DNA from: Bacillus sp. BHET2
GTDB lineage: Bacteria > Bacillota > Bacilli > Bacillales > Bacillaceae_B
Direction of reading: 5' to 3'
DNA length: 64,000 bases
Assembly (NCBI RefSeq): GCF_005938125.1
Contig: NZ_VCQN01000004.1
Coordinates: 124,001 to 188,000, forward strand
Shown one piece after another: positions 39,902-49,118 of the stretch. The position numbers and the translations under genes were made by a program. The notes under the pieces were generated by a model. That model was not told the DNA's origin, ran no database searches, and was given only the letters and a program-made list of their open reading frames with translations. How positions within the stretch are numbered: the first letter of the stretch is position 1; every line of letters begins with the position of its first letter.

Positions 39902-42900
39902 CCAAGCTGAAATCATATGCGTTCCTCCTGTTTATCGGGACCATGTTGCTCATCATGTCTTCCCCTTTTTGGTTGTGGCAGGTAAAGAAAGAGCAGAACC
40001 TGGATCTACTCATCATCGATAAAACGGTTCCCGATACGTCTTTTAGGGAACACAAAGGCCTAATGTGGCTGTTGAATCAACAGAAATATGTCAAGTCAGA
40101 TGGAAAGTCTTATGATCTTCGAAGCGACTATAGCGGGTTTGTACCACAAGCTGATCAAACCTATGACATTAAGAATCTTCCATCAGACTATGAGCGGTAC
40201 GAAGCTGTCTATATAGCAGATACGTATGGAGTGTATGAAGAGGAGTTCCATAATCAGAACATCTCGGGAAAACGATCCTCGATGCTATACGGAGGGTTGA
40301 CGGATGATGATATGGACACGTTGAAAGGCATGGCGATCAACGATGGGAAAACATTGATCGCAGAGTTCAATTCAATGGCTCAGCCTACAACAGAAAATAC
40401 AAGGAGCAAGTTCTATTCACTGTTCAATCTGGAATGGTCGGGCTGGATCGGACGTTATTTTTCCAAGCTTGAAAACAGTGAAGTCCCTCAATGGGTAAGG
40501 GATAACTACAGTAAGCAATATGGTGGAACCTATGATTTCTCAGGTCCCGGCATCGTGCTTGTGGATGAACATGATCGACTGGTGGTATTGGATAAGAATG
40601 ATATCGGAGCAAAGGGAGTCGGCTTTTCGACAACCAAACAGGGTGAAAAACAAATTGGAGAAGAGATTGAAGTCCCTTACTCCTATTGGTTTGACATTGT
40701 GGAAGCCGTCGATCCTGATGAAGTGTTGGCTGAGTACACACTTTCACTTTCTGAAAGGGGAAAAGAAACATTAAAGGCCCTTAATCTGCCCGTGACGTTC
40801 CCTGCCGTCGTTCATGGAGAAAACCGTCGCTACGATACGTATTATTTCTCCGGTGATTATGCCGATCAACCAGATGTGCCCAACCTGTATCAAACGGTTG
40901 GATTCTCTACATGGAGGAAATGGACCGAATCATCAAGTCCTGATAATTTCTCTCAATTTTATTGGAAAGCTTATACGCCGATGATGAAGAGCATTCTGCA
41001 GAGGATCCATGAGGAAAAAGGCCAAGAGAAGGAAGTGGCTACGCCTCAGATCAAATCGGAAAAGGGAGTAAAGCTTGCCGGGAAAGTAGGCTCCGATTAC
41101 ATTCAGGTGAATCAGGATGGCAAATGGGAGGATCTTGTCATTAAAGGGGTCAATATGGGGATTGCGAAACCAGGTTCCTTCCCTGGAGAAACGGCGATTT
41201 CGAAACAGGAATATATGAAGTGGTTCAAGCAAATCGGCGCAATGAACGCCAATGCTATCCGTATTTATACGATTCATCCCCCGGCATTCTACGAAGCATT
41301 CTATGAATACAACCAGATGGCAGAGGAACCCCTGTATTTGTTCCATGGTGTCTGGGTGAATGAAGAGATCTTTTTGAAATCGGAGGACGCCTTTGCCGAG
41401 GAGAATACAAACGAATTTTCTGCTGAAATCAAGAAAACCATTGATCTCGTCCACGGTAACGCAGAGATCCCGGAACGAAAGGGGCATGCGTCCGGGACGT
41501 ACAAATATGATATTTCCCCGTATGTTCTCGGTTGGATATTCGGTGTTGAGTGGGATCCTGAAGTTGTGGTGGCTACTAACAAGAAGCATCAAGGGATGAA
41601 CGATTTCAATGGCGAATTCATCCAGACTAAAGATGCGAAGCCATTTGAGATTTGGCTGACAGAAAGAATGGATGAAGGGATTTCCTATGAGACGGGTAAG
41701 TATCAATGGCAAAGACCTGTAAGCTTCACGAACTGGGTCACAACCGATTTGCTGGATCATCCAAGCGAGCCACTTGAGAAAGAGGATATGGTTTCTGTAA
41801 ACCCGAACGTCATGAAGGGAACCGACCAATTGCATACAGGCTTGTTTGCCTCATATCACATTTATCCATACTATCCGGACTTCCTGAACTATGAACCGAA
41901 ATATATTAATTATCAGGACCATAGAGGTGAAAGGAATAACTATGCAGGCTATCTGAATGATATGAAAAAAGCTCATTCCATGCCGCTATTGGTGGCTGAA
42001 TTCGGTGTCCCAGGTTCAAGGGGACTCACTCACCGGAATGTCTACGGAATGGACCAGGGTCTTCATTCGGAGAAGGAGCAGGGACAAATCGACCGCAAGT
42101 TATTTGAGGATATTATAGAAGAGAAAATGGCTGGTGGACTGGTGTTCGCTTGGCAGGATGAATGGTTTAAACGGACGTGGAACACGATGGATTATGATAA
42201 CCCGGACAGACGTCCCTTCTGGTCGAATGCCCAAACCAATGAACAGCAATTCGGAATGATGAGTTTTGATCCTGGCGAGAGCGAAACATCGATGATTCAT
42301 GTGGACGGCAGACCAGAAGATTGGGCGTTTAATGGCATAGAGCCAGTATTTAACGAAGATGAACACAGCATGTATGTCACAAGCGATGAAAGATACCTAT
42401 ATGTGCGTGTAGACACGGCAGGAATCTCGGAGAATAAAGACACCTATCTTCTGTTTGATACTATAAAGAATCAGGGTCAGTCCACGATAGTAGACGAACC
42501 GGATGTGACTACATCAGGAGTGGACTTCGCCCTTCAGATAAAAGGTAGCAAAGAAGCACGCATGTGGGTGGACAGTTATTATGACACATTCCATTACCAA
42601 TACGGTCATGTTCTCAACATGATTGAAGATGAAGCATATGCGAATGTAAAAAATAATGGGACCTATCATCCAATTCGCCTGACGCTCAATAAATCATTGG
42701 AGGTAAAAGGGGAACAGATTCCTTTCGAATCCTATGAAACAGGTATTCTTCAGTTTGGAACATCCAACCCACAGGATCCCGGATACAATTCGTTAACAGA
42801 TATAAGTGTGGACTCATCGGGTGGCCGCTATGAAATTCGCATACCTTGGCAGCTCATAAACGTTAAGGATCCGAGCTTAAAGGAATCGATGGGAGATATC

Positions 42901-43134
42901 TGGTCTGGTAAAGGCTTGGAAAGTTCAACGAAGGTAGAATCTATCCGAATTGGAATATACGAGAAGGAAGGAGATAAAATCTTCTCCTACCCGAAACAAG
43001 GAAAAGACGGAATGATCGATTCGGGTCAATTTTATCCTTATGTCTGGAAGGGTTGGGATCAACCGACATCGCATGAACGTTTAAAACAATCGTATGATGA
43101 AATGAAAGAAGCGTTTGAAGAAGGAGGGGAATAG
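39898..43134 (+). CDS. Large membrane-anchored glycoside-hydrolase-like protein of the polysaccharide cluster
   Basis: A 1078-residue protein with an N-terminal anchor (residues 7-28), probably extracytoplasmic. Residues about 30-370 are a domain I do not recognise. A TIM-barrel hydrolase-like region follows (about 400-760; IKGVNMGIAKPG, then GWIFGVEWDPE with Glu551 and LLVAEFGVPGSRG with Glu701, spaced like the acid and nucleophile of clan A glycosidases). The last 270 residues resemble a CBM9-like sandwich (IHVDGRPEDWAFNG). It overlaps the synthase gene by four bases. Trimming or modifying the exported polymer is an inference. Confidence 0.75.
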   Translation: MTKLKSYAFLLFIGTMLLIMSSPFWLWQVKKEQNLDLLIIDKTVPDTSFREHKGLMWLLNQQKYVKSDGKSYDLRSDYSGFVPQADQTYDIKNLPSDYERYEAVYIADTYGVYEEEFHNQNISGKRSSMLYGGLTDDDMDTLKGMAINDGKTLIAEFNSMAQPTTENTRSKFYSLFNLEWSGWIGRYFSKLENSEVPQWVRDNYSKQYGGTYDFSGPGIVLVDEHDRLVVLDKNDIGAKGVGFSTTKQGEKQIGEEIEVPYSYWFDIVEAVDPDEVLAEYTLSLSERGKETLKALNLPVTFPAVVHGENRRYDTYYFSGDYADQPDVPNLYQTVGFSTWRKWTESSSPDNFSQFYWKAYTPMMKSILQRIHEEKGQEKEVATPQIKSEKGVKLAGKVGSDYIQVNQDGKWEDLVIKGVNMGIAKPGSFPGETAISKQEYMKWFKQIGAMNANAIRIYTIHPPAFYEAFYEYNQMAEEPLYLFHGVWVNEEIFLKSEDAFAEENTNEFSAEIKKTIDLVHGNAEIPERKGHASGTYKYDISPYVLGWIFGVEWDPEVVVATNKKHQGMNDFNGEFIQTKDAKPFEIWLTERMDEGISYETGKYQWQRPVSFTNWVTTDLLDHPSEPLEKEDMVSVNPNVMKGTDQLHTGLFASYHIYPYYPDFLNYEPKYINYQDHRGERNNYAGYLNDMKKAHSMPLLVAEFGVPGSRGLTHRNVYGMDQGLHSEKEQGQIDRKLFEDIIEEKMAGGLVFAWQDEWFKRTWNTMDYDNPDRRPFWSNAQTNEQQFGMMSFDPGESETSMIHVDGRPEDWAFNGIEPVFNEDEHSMYVTSDERYLYVRVDTAGISENKDTYLLFDTIKNQGQSTIVDEPDVTTSGVDFALQIKGSKEARMWVDSYYDTFHYQYGHVLNMIEDEAYANVKNNGTYHPIRLTLNKSLEVKGEQIPFESYETGILQFGTSNPQDPGYNSLTDISVDSSGGRYEIRIPWQLINVKDPSLKESMGDIWSGKGLESSTKVESIRIGIYEKEGDKIFSYPKQGKDGMIDSGQFYPYVWKGWDQPTSHERLKQSYDEMKEAFEEGGE

Positions 43135-43136
43135 AA

Positions 43137-43508
43137 GTGGCGAGAATATTAATCGCGGAAGATGAAGAAGTGCTTCGGATGTTAATGGTGGATACTTTGG
43201 AAGATGAAGGGCACGAGCTTGATGAAGCGGCTGATGGGCAAGAAGCAGTCAATCAGATATTGGAAAATGACTATGATCTCATTCTCCTGGACTATATGAT
43301 GCCCCTGTTTACAGGTTTAGAGGTGATCGAGAAGGTTCGAAACTCACCGCTGAAAAAGGATGTAAAAATCATGATGGTGTCAGCGAAGAGCCAGCAAACG
43401 GATAAAGACCTTGTGATGAAATCTGGTGCCGATTATTTTATTGCGAAACCTTATAGTCCTATAGAGTTGGTTCAGCGGATCGAGGACATATTGAATGAAG
43501 AAAGTTAA
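43137..43508 (+). CDS. Stand-alone receiver (CheY-like) response regulator
   Basis: A 123-residue single receiver domain: acid pocket LIAEDEE, phospho-acceptor Asp52 in LILLDYMMP, SAKS and KPYSP. It has no output domain, so it acts as a phosphate shuttle or by protein contact. The GTG start lies two bases after the upstream stop, and its 3' end overlaps the hybrid kinase by 14 bases. Confidence 0.9.
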   Translation: MARILIAEDEEVLRMLMVDTLEDEGHELDEAADGQEAVNQILENDYDLILLDYMMPLFTGLEVIEKVRNSPLKKDVKIMMVSAKSQQTDKDLVMKSGADYFIAKPYSPIELVQRIEDILNEES

Positions 43509-46371
43509 AGCATTTTTTCAAACGAGTTTGCGAAATCAATTTATTGGATTACTAAGTGCATTTATGTTGATCTTCATCATCGGAGCTGCATGCTTGTTCA
43601 CATATGATTGGTATATTACGGATGAATATCAATCATTGAAAAGCCAATTGGATCAAAAGGAAAAGGTAGCCGAGAATCTGGACAGGAATTTTCAACAAGC
43701 ATTCTTTGATGCAAGAGGATATATTGCATTTGGCAGAACGGAATTTAAAGAAAGCATTTATGAGAATGAAATTCAAGTGAGGGCTTCCATTGCGGAGTTT
43801 CGGAAATTAGCAACAGAAGAAAAAGATAAGGTTTTCCTGAAAGATGTCGAAGAATTTTCAGAAGTATATTTTAATCAGATAGTTAAAAACGCTATTAATA
43901 ATTACGAAAGTGGTAACGTGGAGGCGGTTAAAAAATCTTCAGCTGATGGAGCAACGGCTACCATCGACACCTTTCAAAAAGAGCTGAATAACTATAATGA
44001 TTCCATAGTGGAAACAAGTAAAGAAGCATATGAAGCAGTGAAAAGAAAAGAATCAACCAGTCAAGCTGCATTCGTTCTGTTTATCTTCCTGATGCTTCTT
44101 GCACTGATGAGATTGATGAGAGTTATCGCGAGTCAAATCGGGGCACCCCTAAATCAAGTGGCTTCAGCGGCAGAACAGATTGCCGAGAACGAAACATACC
44201 AGCAATGGTCCTTTGAAAATAAACGAAAAGATGAAATCGGCAAGATGTCTCGGGCTTTTGAAAAAATGATTTATAAAATTCAAGAGAAGGAAGAACATCT
44301 TCTTGCCCAAAATGAAGAACTTGTCGCACAGCAGGATGAGTTGGAATCTCAGCAATCCGAGCTTGAGCACTTGCTTAATATAACGAAAAATCGCGAGATG
44401 CAACTCGAGCGCAGGAATGAGTTTATCCACGGGATATCGAGTTCGCTGAACAAACAAGAAGTACTGGATAGCATTGTCAAAAGCATGAGTCATGTAATGG
44501 AAGCATCACGAGGTATGATCGTACTAATGGATGAAACCAAATCCAATGCGTCCTTCGGCATTTCAGAAAAAGGTGTGAGCCAGTTCCTAAAGTATATTTA
44601 CAATGGAATCCATCAACGATTGTTTGAATCGAAAAAACCGTTCTCGATCAAACGGGAGATGACTCTCTCTGAAAAAGGCTACCATGAAGAAATGCTCTAT
44701 TCTTATGATCTTTTCTTACCGATTCTTTCCGTCGAGCAAGAGATTGAAGCCATCATGGTATTCAGCCGATTTGGCCAAGACTTTACCCAGCAGGAAATGG
44801 ATGAATATATGAGTTTAGCGAAGCAAATATCCATATCGTTACAAAAGATTTACCTCTTTGAACAATCGGAAAGCAATCGCCAACTAACACAGGATATCCT
44901 CAATAATATTCAAGAGGGGATTCAACTCGTAGACCATCAAGGCAATAATTTATTGATGAATACGAAATTATCGGCCCTGATCCAAGAGGACATTGACGAT
45001 CTTCAACGGGCAACCTACTCTACTTGGATACAAGCCCTGATTGACCGTGTGGTGGATAAAGAGCAGCTAGAAGAGTATTACGACACGATCGTGAAAGACA
45101 AGAAGACAGGAAAGCACGTTCTTACCTATCATCTACTAGAGGGGAAAGAAGTCTTCCAGGTGTATTCAGAATCCCTTTATCGCCTGGAAGAGCATATAGG
45201 AACAATATTCGTTCACCGGAACATTACGAAAGAATTCGAAGTCGATCAAATGAAATCCGAATTCGTAAGCACGGTCAGCCATGAACTGCGTACACCGTTA
45301 TCGAGTGTGCTCGGGTTCACAGAATTAATGCTGACCAAGGACTTAAAGCCGGAGAGAACGAAAAAATATTTAACGACCATCTATCAAGAGGCCAAGCGAT
45401 TAACATCCCTTATCAATGACTTTCTAGATGTACAGCGTATGGAGTCAGGGAGGCAAACCTTTGAGAAGAAATTTGTCGATGTTGTTCCGGTCATTCAGCA
45501 CGTAATCGATACACAAAAGGTGAATGGGAAGAACCATTCCTTCGATTTAGTAAGGGAGACCGATTGTACGATCGTCCTTGGAGACAAGGACAAATTGTCT
45601 CAATCCTTCACTAACCTGATTAGTAACGCGATCAAGTATTCTCCTGAAGGAGGCGCCATAACTGTTTACCTCCGTGATGAGGGAGACAGCATTTTTGTCG
45701 ATATTAAAGACGAAGGCCTGGGGATACCAAAAGATGCGATTCCGAACCTCTTCACCAAATTCTATCGTGTCGATAATTCCGACCGACGAAGAATCGGTGG
45801 AACTGGATTGGGCCTCACCATTGTGAAAGAAATCATCGAAACCCATGAAGGAGAGGTCATGGTTTCATCTGAAGAAGGCAAAGGAAGTGTGTTTACCATC
45901 CGTTTGCCACTGGTGACCATCGAAACCGTAAAGGATGATGAGCACTGCGGGGATGGTATGAATATTATCGTCATCGAAGACGATATTAATCTTGCAACCC
46001 TTCTTAAAGCCGAGCTGTCGGACAGTGGTTTCAAGGTGCAGCATACATCGTCAGGAATAGACGCCATAAAGAAGATGGAGGCGGAAAAACCTGATGCAGT
46101 TGTCCTGGATATCATGCTTGAAGGAAGTATGTCCGGATGGGATGTGTTGGAACTAATCAAGTCGGATGAAAAGCTTAACCAGGTTCCTATTATCGTATCG
46201 TCTGCTTTAGATGAGAAGGAGAAGGGGTACACTCTTGGAGCCAATGATTATTTGGTGAAGCCGTATCACCCTAGTAAGCTATCCAAAACCATCTTACATC
46301 TCTTGCTTAAAAAAGGGCTGAAGGGAGAAATCCTCGTCCCGATTCAAGAAAAGAAAAAACATAAAAGTTAA
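43495..46371 (+). CDS. Hybrid sensor histidine kinase (HAMP-GAF-PAS-HisKA-HATPase-REC)
   Basis: A 958-residue kinase. Membrane segments at about 15-37 and 187-207 flank an extracellular helical sensor of about 150 residues. A HAMP domain, a coiled coil rich in Glu and Gln (about 262-305), a GAF-like domain (about 310-455) and a PAS-like domain (about 465-570) follow. His596 in SHELRTPLSS is the phospho-acceptor; N, G1 and G2 boxes are NLISNAIKY, DEGLGIP and GGTGLGL. The C-terminal receiver has Asp872 in VVLDIMLEG. With the Hpt domain encoded by the first gene, a full His-Asp-His-Asp relay is present in the operon. Confidence 0.93.
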   Translation: MKKVKAFFQTSLRNQFIGLLSAFMLIFIIGAACLFTYDWYITDEYQSLKSQLDQKEKVAENLDRNFQQAFFDARGYIAFGRTEFKESIYENEIQVRASIAEFRKLATEEKDKVFLKDVEEFSEVYFNQIVKNAINNYESGNVEAVKKSSADGATATIDTFQKELNNYNDSIVETSKEAYEAVKRKESTSQAAFVLFIFLMLLALMRLMRVIASQIGAPLNQVASAAEQIAENETYQQWSFENKRKDEIGKMSRAFEKMIYKIQEKEEHLLAQNEELVAQQDELESQQSELEHLLNITKNREMQLERRNEFIHGISSSLNKQEVLDSIVKSMSHVMEASRGMIVLMDETKSNASFGISEKGVSQFLKYIYNGIHQRLFESKKPFSIKREMTLSEKGYHEEMLYSYDLFLPILSVEQEIEAIMVFSRFGQDFTQQEMDEYMSLAKQISISLQKIYLFEQSESNRQLTQDILNNIQEGIQLVDHQGNNLLMNTKLSALIQEDIDDLQRATYSTWIQALIDRVVDKEQLEEYYDTIVKDKKTGKHVLTYHLLEGKEVFQVYSESLYRLEEHIGTIFVHRNITKEFEVDQMKSEFVSTVSHELRTPLSSVLGFTELMLTKDLKPERTKKYLTTIYQEAKRLTSLINDFLDVQRMESGRQTFEKKFVDVVPVIQHVIDTQKVNGKNHSFDLVRETDCTIVLGDKDKLSQSFTNLISNAIKYSPEGGAITVYLRDEGDSIFVDIKDEGLGIPKDAIPNLFTKFYRVDNSDRRRIGGTGLGLTIVKEIIETHEGEVMVSSEEGKGSVFTIRLPLVTIETVKDDEHCGDGMNIIVIEDDINLATLLKAELSDSGFKVQHTSSGIDAIKKMEAEKPDAVVLDIMLEGSMSGWDVLELIKSDEKLNQVPIIVSSALDEKEKGYTLGANDYLVKPYHPSKLSKTILHLLLKKGLKGEILVPIQEKKKHKS

Positions 46372-46376
46372 GAGAA

Positions 46377-46409
46377 AGAGGCTTTCTGAGACGAAAGCCT
46401 CTTTTTTTT
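46377..46409 (+). terminator. Terminator of the kinase/glycosyltransferase operon
   Basis: AGAGGCTTTC pairs with GAAAGCCTCT around six bases, followed by seven Ts. No terminator is seen inside the six-gene run. Confidence 0.93.
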
Positions 46410-46444
46410 AAGGTTTTTTGATTTGATAAAGGTGGAGAATTCAA

Positions 46445-46482
46445 CAAAAAAAGCCCCTCGTGCTTTTGGCACAAGGGGCTTT
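46445..46482 (-). terminator. Terminator of clpP
   Basis: On the minus strand AAGCCCCTTGTGC pairs with GCACGAGGGGCTT (one G-T) and runs into Ts, just after the clpP stop. Confidence 0.92.
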
Positions 46483-46489
46483 CATCTAC

Positions 46490-47086
46490 TTACTTATTAT
46501 TCATATCGTTACGAGTGATGATACGATCAATTAATCCATATTCAAGCGCTCTTTCAGCTGTCATGAAGTTATCACGATCTGTATCTTTTGAAATCACTTC
46601 AAGTGGTTGGCCAGTGCGGTCAGCCAGAATTTGATTCAGTTTTTCACGAAGGAATAAAATACGCTTCGCTGCGATTTCGATTTCAGTCGCTTGCCCTTGA
46701 GCTCCACCAAGTGGTTGGTGAATCATGACTTCAGCATTTGGAAGGGCTAATCGCTTACCTTTTGCGCCTGCTGCAAGAAGGAACGCACCCATTGACGCAG
46801 CCATACCGATACAAATCGTTTGTACATCAGGCTTGATGTATTGAATTGTATCGTAGATGGCCATACCTGCCGTGATGCTTCCACCAGGAGAATTTATGTA
46901 GATTGAGATATCTTTCTCCGGGTTTTCAGACTCAAGGAAAAGAAGCTGTGCTACAATGGAGTTCGCCACATTATCATCAATGCCGCTTCCAAGCATGATT
47001 ACACGGTCTTTCAGTAGACGTGAATAAATGTCATACGCACGTTCCCCGCGGTTTGTTTGTTCAATTACTGTAGGAATTAAATTCAT
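46490..47086 (-). CDS. clpP: ATP-dependent Clp protease proteolytic subunit
   Basis: The serine protease barrel that pairs with ClpX, ClpC or ClpE for regulated protein degradation. The 198-residue protein has the catalytic Ser in [11 protein letters not shown], the His in MIHQPLGG and a later Asp in DRDNFM. The start [11 protein letters not shown] is canonical, with AAGGAGG upstream. A CtsR operator and a near-consensus promoter lie upstream. The gene stands alone. Confidence 0.98.
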   Translation of the reverse strand: MNLIPTVIEQTNRGERAYDIYSRLLKDRVIMLGSGIDDNVANSIVAQLLFLESENPEKDISIYINSPGGSITAGMAIYDTIQYIKPDVQTICIGMAASMGAFLLAAGAKGKRLALPNAEVMIHQPLGGAQGQATEIEIAAKRILFLREKLNQILADRTGQPLEVISKDTDRDNFMTAERALEYGLIDRIITRNDMNNK

Positions 47087-47147
47087 CCTCGTTCCTCCTT
47101 AGAAATCTTTTTTATTTGTTGGAATTACTTATTCACTTTGTACTGTA

Positions 47148-47176
47148 ATCATACACCCATGGTCAATAAAGGTCAA
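47148..47176 (-). promoter_or_regulatory. SigA-type promoter of clpP
   Basis: On the minus strand TTGACC, 17 bases, TATGAT. Its -35 lies within the CtsR operator. Confidence 0.85.
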
Positions 47177-47177
47177 A
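47161..47177. promoter_or_regulatory. CtsR operator of clpP
   Basis: GGTCAAT-AAA-GGTCAAA matches the CtsR tandem heptad (A/GGTCAAA-N3-A/GGTCAAA) with one mismatch. It covers the -35 region, as expected for heat-shock repression by CtsR. Confidence 0.9.
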
Positions 47178-47362
47178 CTAAACGCTTCCTTTATTACCCT
47201 GTATATAAATCCTTTCTACATGATACCCATTCAATCCTTTTTTAAACGGGATGGTGTTTGTAAAGTTTATTGTTGGTAGCTAGGTTAAGTTCCATATTTA
47301 ATAGTTGATTAGAGGGGATTCGTCTCTGAGAGGAATATAGGGTGAAAACGATGACCGTTCCT

Positions 47363-47485
47363 TTCCGCTGCAGGCACTTGCTTTCCGGCGGGGAGGAAGT
47401 CAAGCCTCCTCGGGCGTTGCCCTGCGGGGTCTCGACCTTTCCTCTATTCCCGCAGGAGTCAAGTGCCTTCCGCTTCAATGCACTC
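47363..47485. repeat. Full-length dispersed Bacillus palindromic repeat
   Basis: A GC-richer block of about 120 bp beginning TTCCGCTGCAGGCACTTGC and ending AAGTGCCTTCCGCTTCAA, with GCAAGTGCC-like arms at both ends and GGCGGGGAGG, CCTGCGGGGTCTC and CCCGCAGGAGTC inside. Blocks of this type recur in many Bacillaceae genomes (from memory). Shortened relatives lie at 2353, 13600 and 48957. The rest of 47178-47658 shows no gene. Confidence 0.75.
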
Positions 47486-47658
47486 TGTGGTTCTTTATAG
47501 AGGGAGATTAATAGTAAAGTAGATACTGATAATGATTAACCTTTCTACAAAGAAATTCCCCATACTTATCTTTTTGAAAATGACATGGACAATAATATCT
47601 ATTGCAAACAAGCAATATCTGGCTTATAATATATATTCGTGACGGTTATACATTTCAT

Positions 47659-47730
47659 GCCCTCGTGGTGCAACGGATAGCACGTAAGATTCCGGTTCTT
47701 GAGATGGGGGTTCGATTCCCTCCGAGGGCG
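47659..47730 (+). tRNA. tRNA-Arg (anticodon CCG)
   Basis: Acceptor arms GCCCTCG and CGAGGGC, D-arm GTGC/GCAC, anticodon loop TTCCGGT (anticodon CCG, reading CGG) and T-arm with GGTTCGATTCC are all present in 72 nt, with discriminator G. The CCA end is not encoded, so it is added after transcription. A terminator follows, so it is a single-gene transcript. Confidence 0.95.
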
Positions 47731-47750
47731 TAGTTAAAAGACTGATATGA

Positions 47751-47793
47751 AGGTGTTTCTACAAGATTTTAATTTGTGGAAGCACCTTTTTTC
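47751..47793 (+). terminator. Terminator after tRNA-Arg
   Basis: AGGTGTTTCTACAA pairs with TTGTGGAAGCACCT (two G-T pairs) and is followed by Ts. The region 47794-48102 downstream is AT-rich and shows no gene. Confidence 0.88.
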
Positions 47794-48204
47794 GTTCCTG
47801 AAATTAAGGGTATTTTAGGTAAGAAAATACCACGAATGCATACTAAAGCTCCTTGTTCTCATAGTAATGGAGATTTCCATCATACACAGGAAAAACACCC
47901 TCACTACTTTCAAGTGGAATCTAGAGGATAAGAAAATATAAAAGTCTCCCTCTTTAGATCTCTGCCTTATAAAAAACGATTATCTTAACATAACCTTAGA
48001 AGAAATTCCCTAAAAGAAGTTATTTGAAATTTAATATATTGTATAATTATATAATATTCCTATTTTGAAGAAGTGCCGGATCAATTTCCTATATGAACGC
48101 TTATGCGTGGAAATTTATTGCTTCGCCCTACACCAGAAGAGTTAGAGAAGAGGAGACTCGTTGATAGCAAGAAGAACAATCTAAAACCGGGAAGGTGGCT
48201 TAGT

Positions 48205-48804
48205 ATGAAAGATTTTGTAGCTTTTGACTTTGAAACTGCTAATCGTGCAAGACACAGTATATGCTCAGTCGGAATGGTATTTGTAGAAAATGGAGAAATT
48301 GTTGATTCAATTTATCAATTAATCGACCCAGAAGAGGAATTTGATAGGTTTAATATCAGAATACATGGAATTAAACCACAAGATGTTGAAGGCGCGATGA
48401 CGTTCGATGCTTTCTATCATTCAATCAAGGACAAAATAGAGAATAAGTTGATGATTGCTCATAATCTTTCCTTCGATGGTTACGCTTTGAGGGATAATTT
48501 AGCTCGTTATGAAATGAAGCCGGTATACAACCAATTTCTCTGCACATATCAAATGTCCAGAAAAATGGTGAAGGGTCTTCCTGCCTATCAGCTATCGTCT
48601 ATTTGTACTCATTTTGGAATCGAATTAGATAATCACCATCATGCTGCAGATGATGCTAAAGCATGCGCTCGATTAATGCTAAAGCTAGCAGAAGTGTACA
48701 AGCTTACGGACTTTAATTCTCTCTACAATAAGACTCGAATAACACCGGGAGAAATATCCGATGGCGTCTATCGCTCTTCATTAGTAAGTAAATCAGCTAA
48801 ATAA
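48205..48804 (+). CDS. DEDDh-type 3'-5' exonuclease
   Basis: A DnaQ-like exonuclease domain of 199 residues: DFETAN (motif I), HNLSFDGYAL (motif II) and HHAADDAKACARL (motif III with the catalytic His and Asp). It would degrade single-stranded DNA or RNA 3' ends; the cellular role is not known. The ATG at 48205 has GAAGGTGG upstream. The frame is open back to an ATG at 48103, which would add 34 residues (RPTPEELEKRRL and following) but lacks a ribosome site, so the longer start remains possible. Confidence 0.8.
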   Translation: MKDFVAFDFETANRARHSICSVGMVFVENGEIVDSIYQLIDPEEEFDRFNIRIHGIKPQDVEGAMTFDAFYHSIKDKIENKLMIAHNLSFDGYALRDNLARYEMKPVYNQFLCTYQMSRKMVKGLPAYQLSSICTHFGIELDNHHHAADDAKACARLMLKLAEVYKLTDFNSLYNKTRITPGEISDGVYRSSLVSKSAK

Positions 48805-48853
48805 CTCAACTTTCGGAGAACCTTTATCTTATAATGAATGGTATCGAATTGTG

Positions 48854-48875
48854 GCATCCTCCAGGGTGCTTTTTC
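48854..48875 (+). terminator. Short terminator after the exonuclease gene
   Basis: GCATCC-TCCA-GGGTGC (one G-T) is followed by five Ts. Confidence 0.7.
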
Positions 48876-48956
48876 ATTATCCGTTTTATATTCAATTGAA
48901 TATAAATATATAAAAGAATATTGTTATGATGGATGGAGAACAGCCACACCATGACA

Positions 48957-48997
48957 GTTGATTGAAGCGAGCACCTGCAGCGGAAATCAACTACTAC
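48957..48997. repeat. Shortened copy of the dispersed palindromic repeat
   Basis: GTTGATT and AATCAAC flank GAAGCGAGCACCTGCAGCGG; the following TACTACT is the usual outer edge. It closely matches the right end of the 13600 copy (GCGAGCACC, then GCGGAAATCAAC). The 48805-49118 gap otherwise has only the terminator above and the rpoN leader. Confidence 0.65.
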
Positions 48998-49118
48998 TCT
49001 CTCCGTAAAAATGTTAAAGAATTACATACATTTAATACACGCCCACCAACTACCAACAAGTTCCCATTAACGAACCACCTATTTTAATGTAGAATAAATA
49101 AATGGGAGGTTACGAATT

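Noticed and set aside
40933-41835. 300-codon minus-strand frame inside the glycoside-hydrolase-like gene
   Set aside because: It is wholly antisense to a well-supported gene, lacks a ribosome site and has a biased composition typical of a shadow frame.
47242-47478. 78-codon minus-strand frame over the 120-bp repeat
   Set aside because: Its length comes from the GC-rich repeat; no ribosome site or family similarity.
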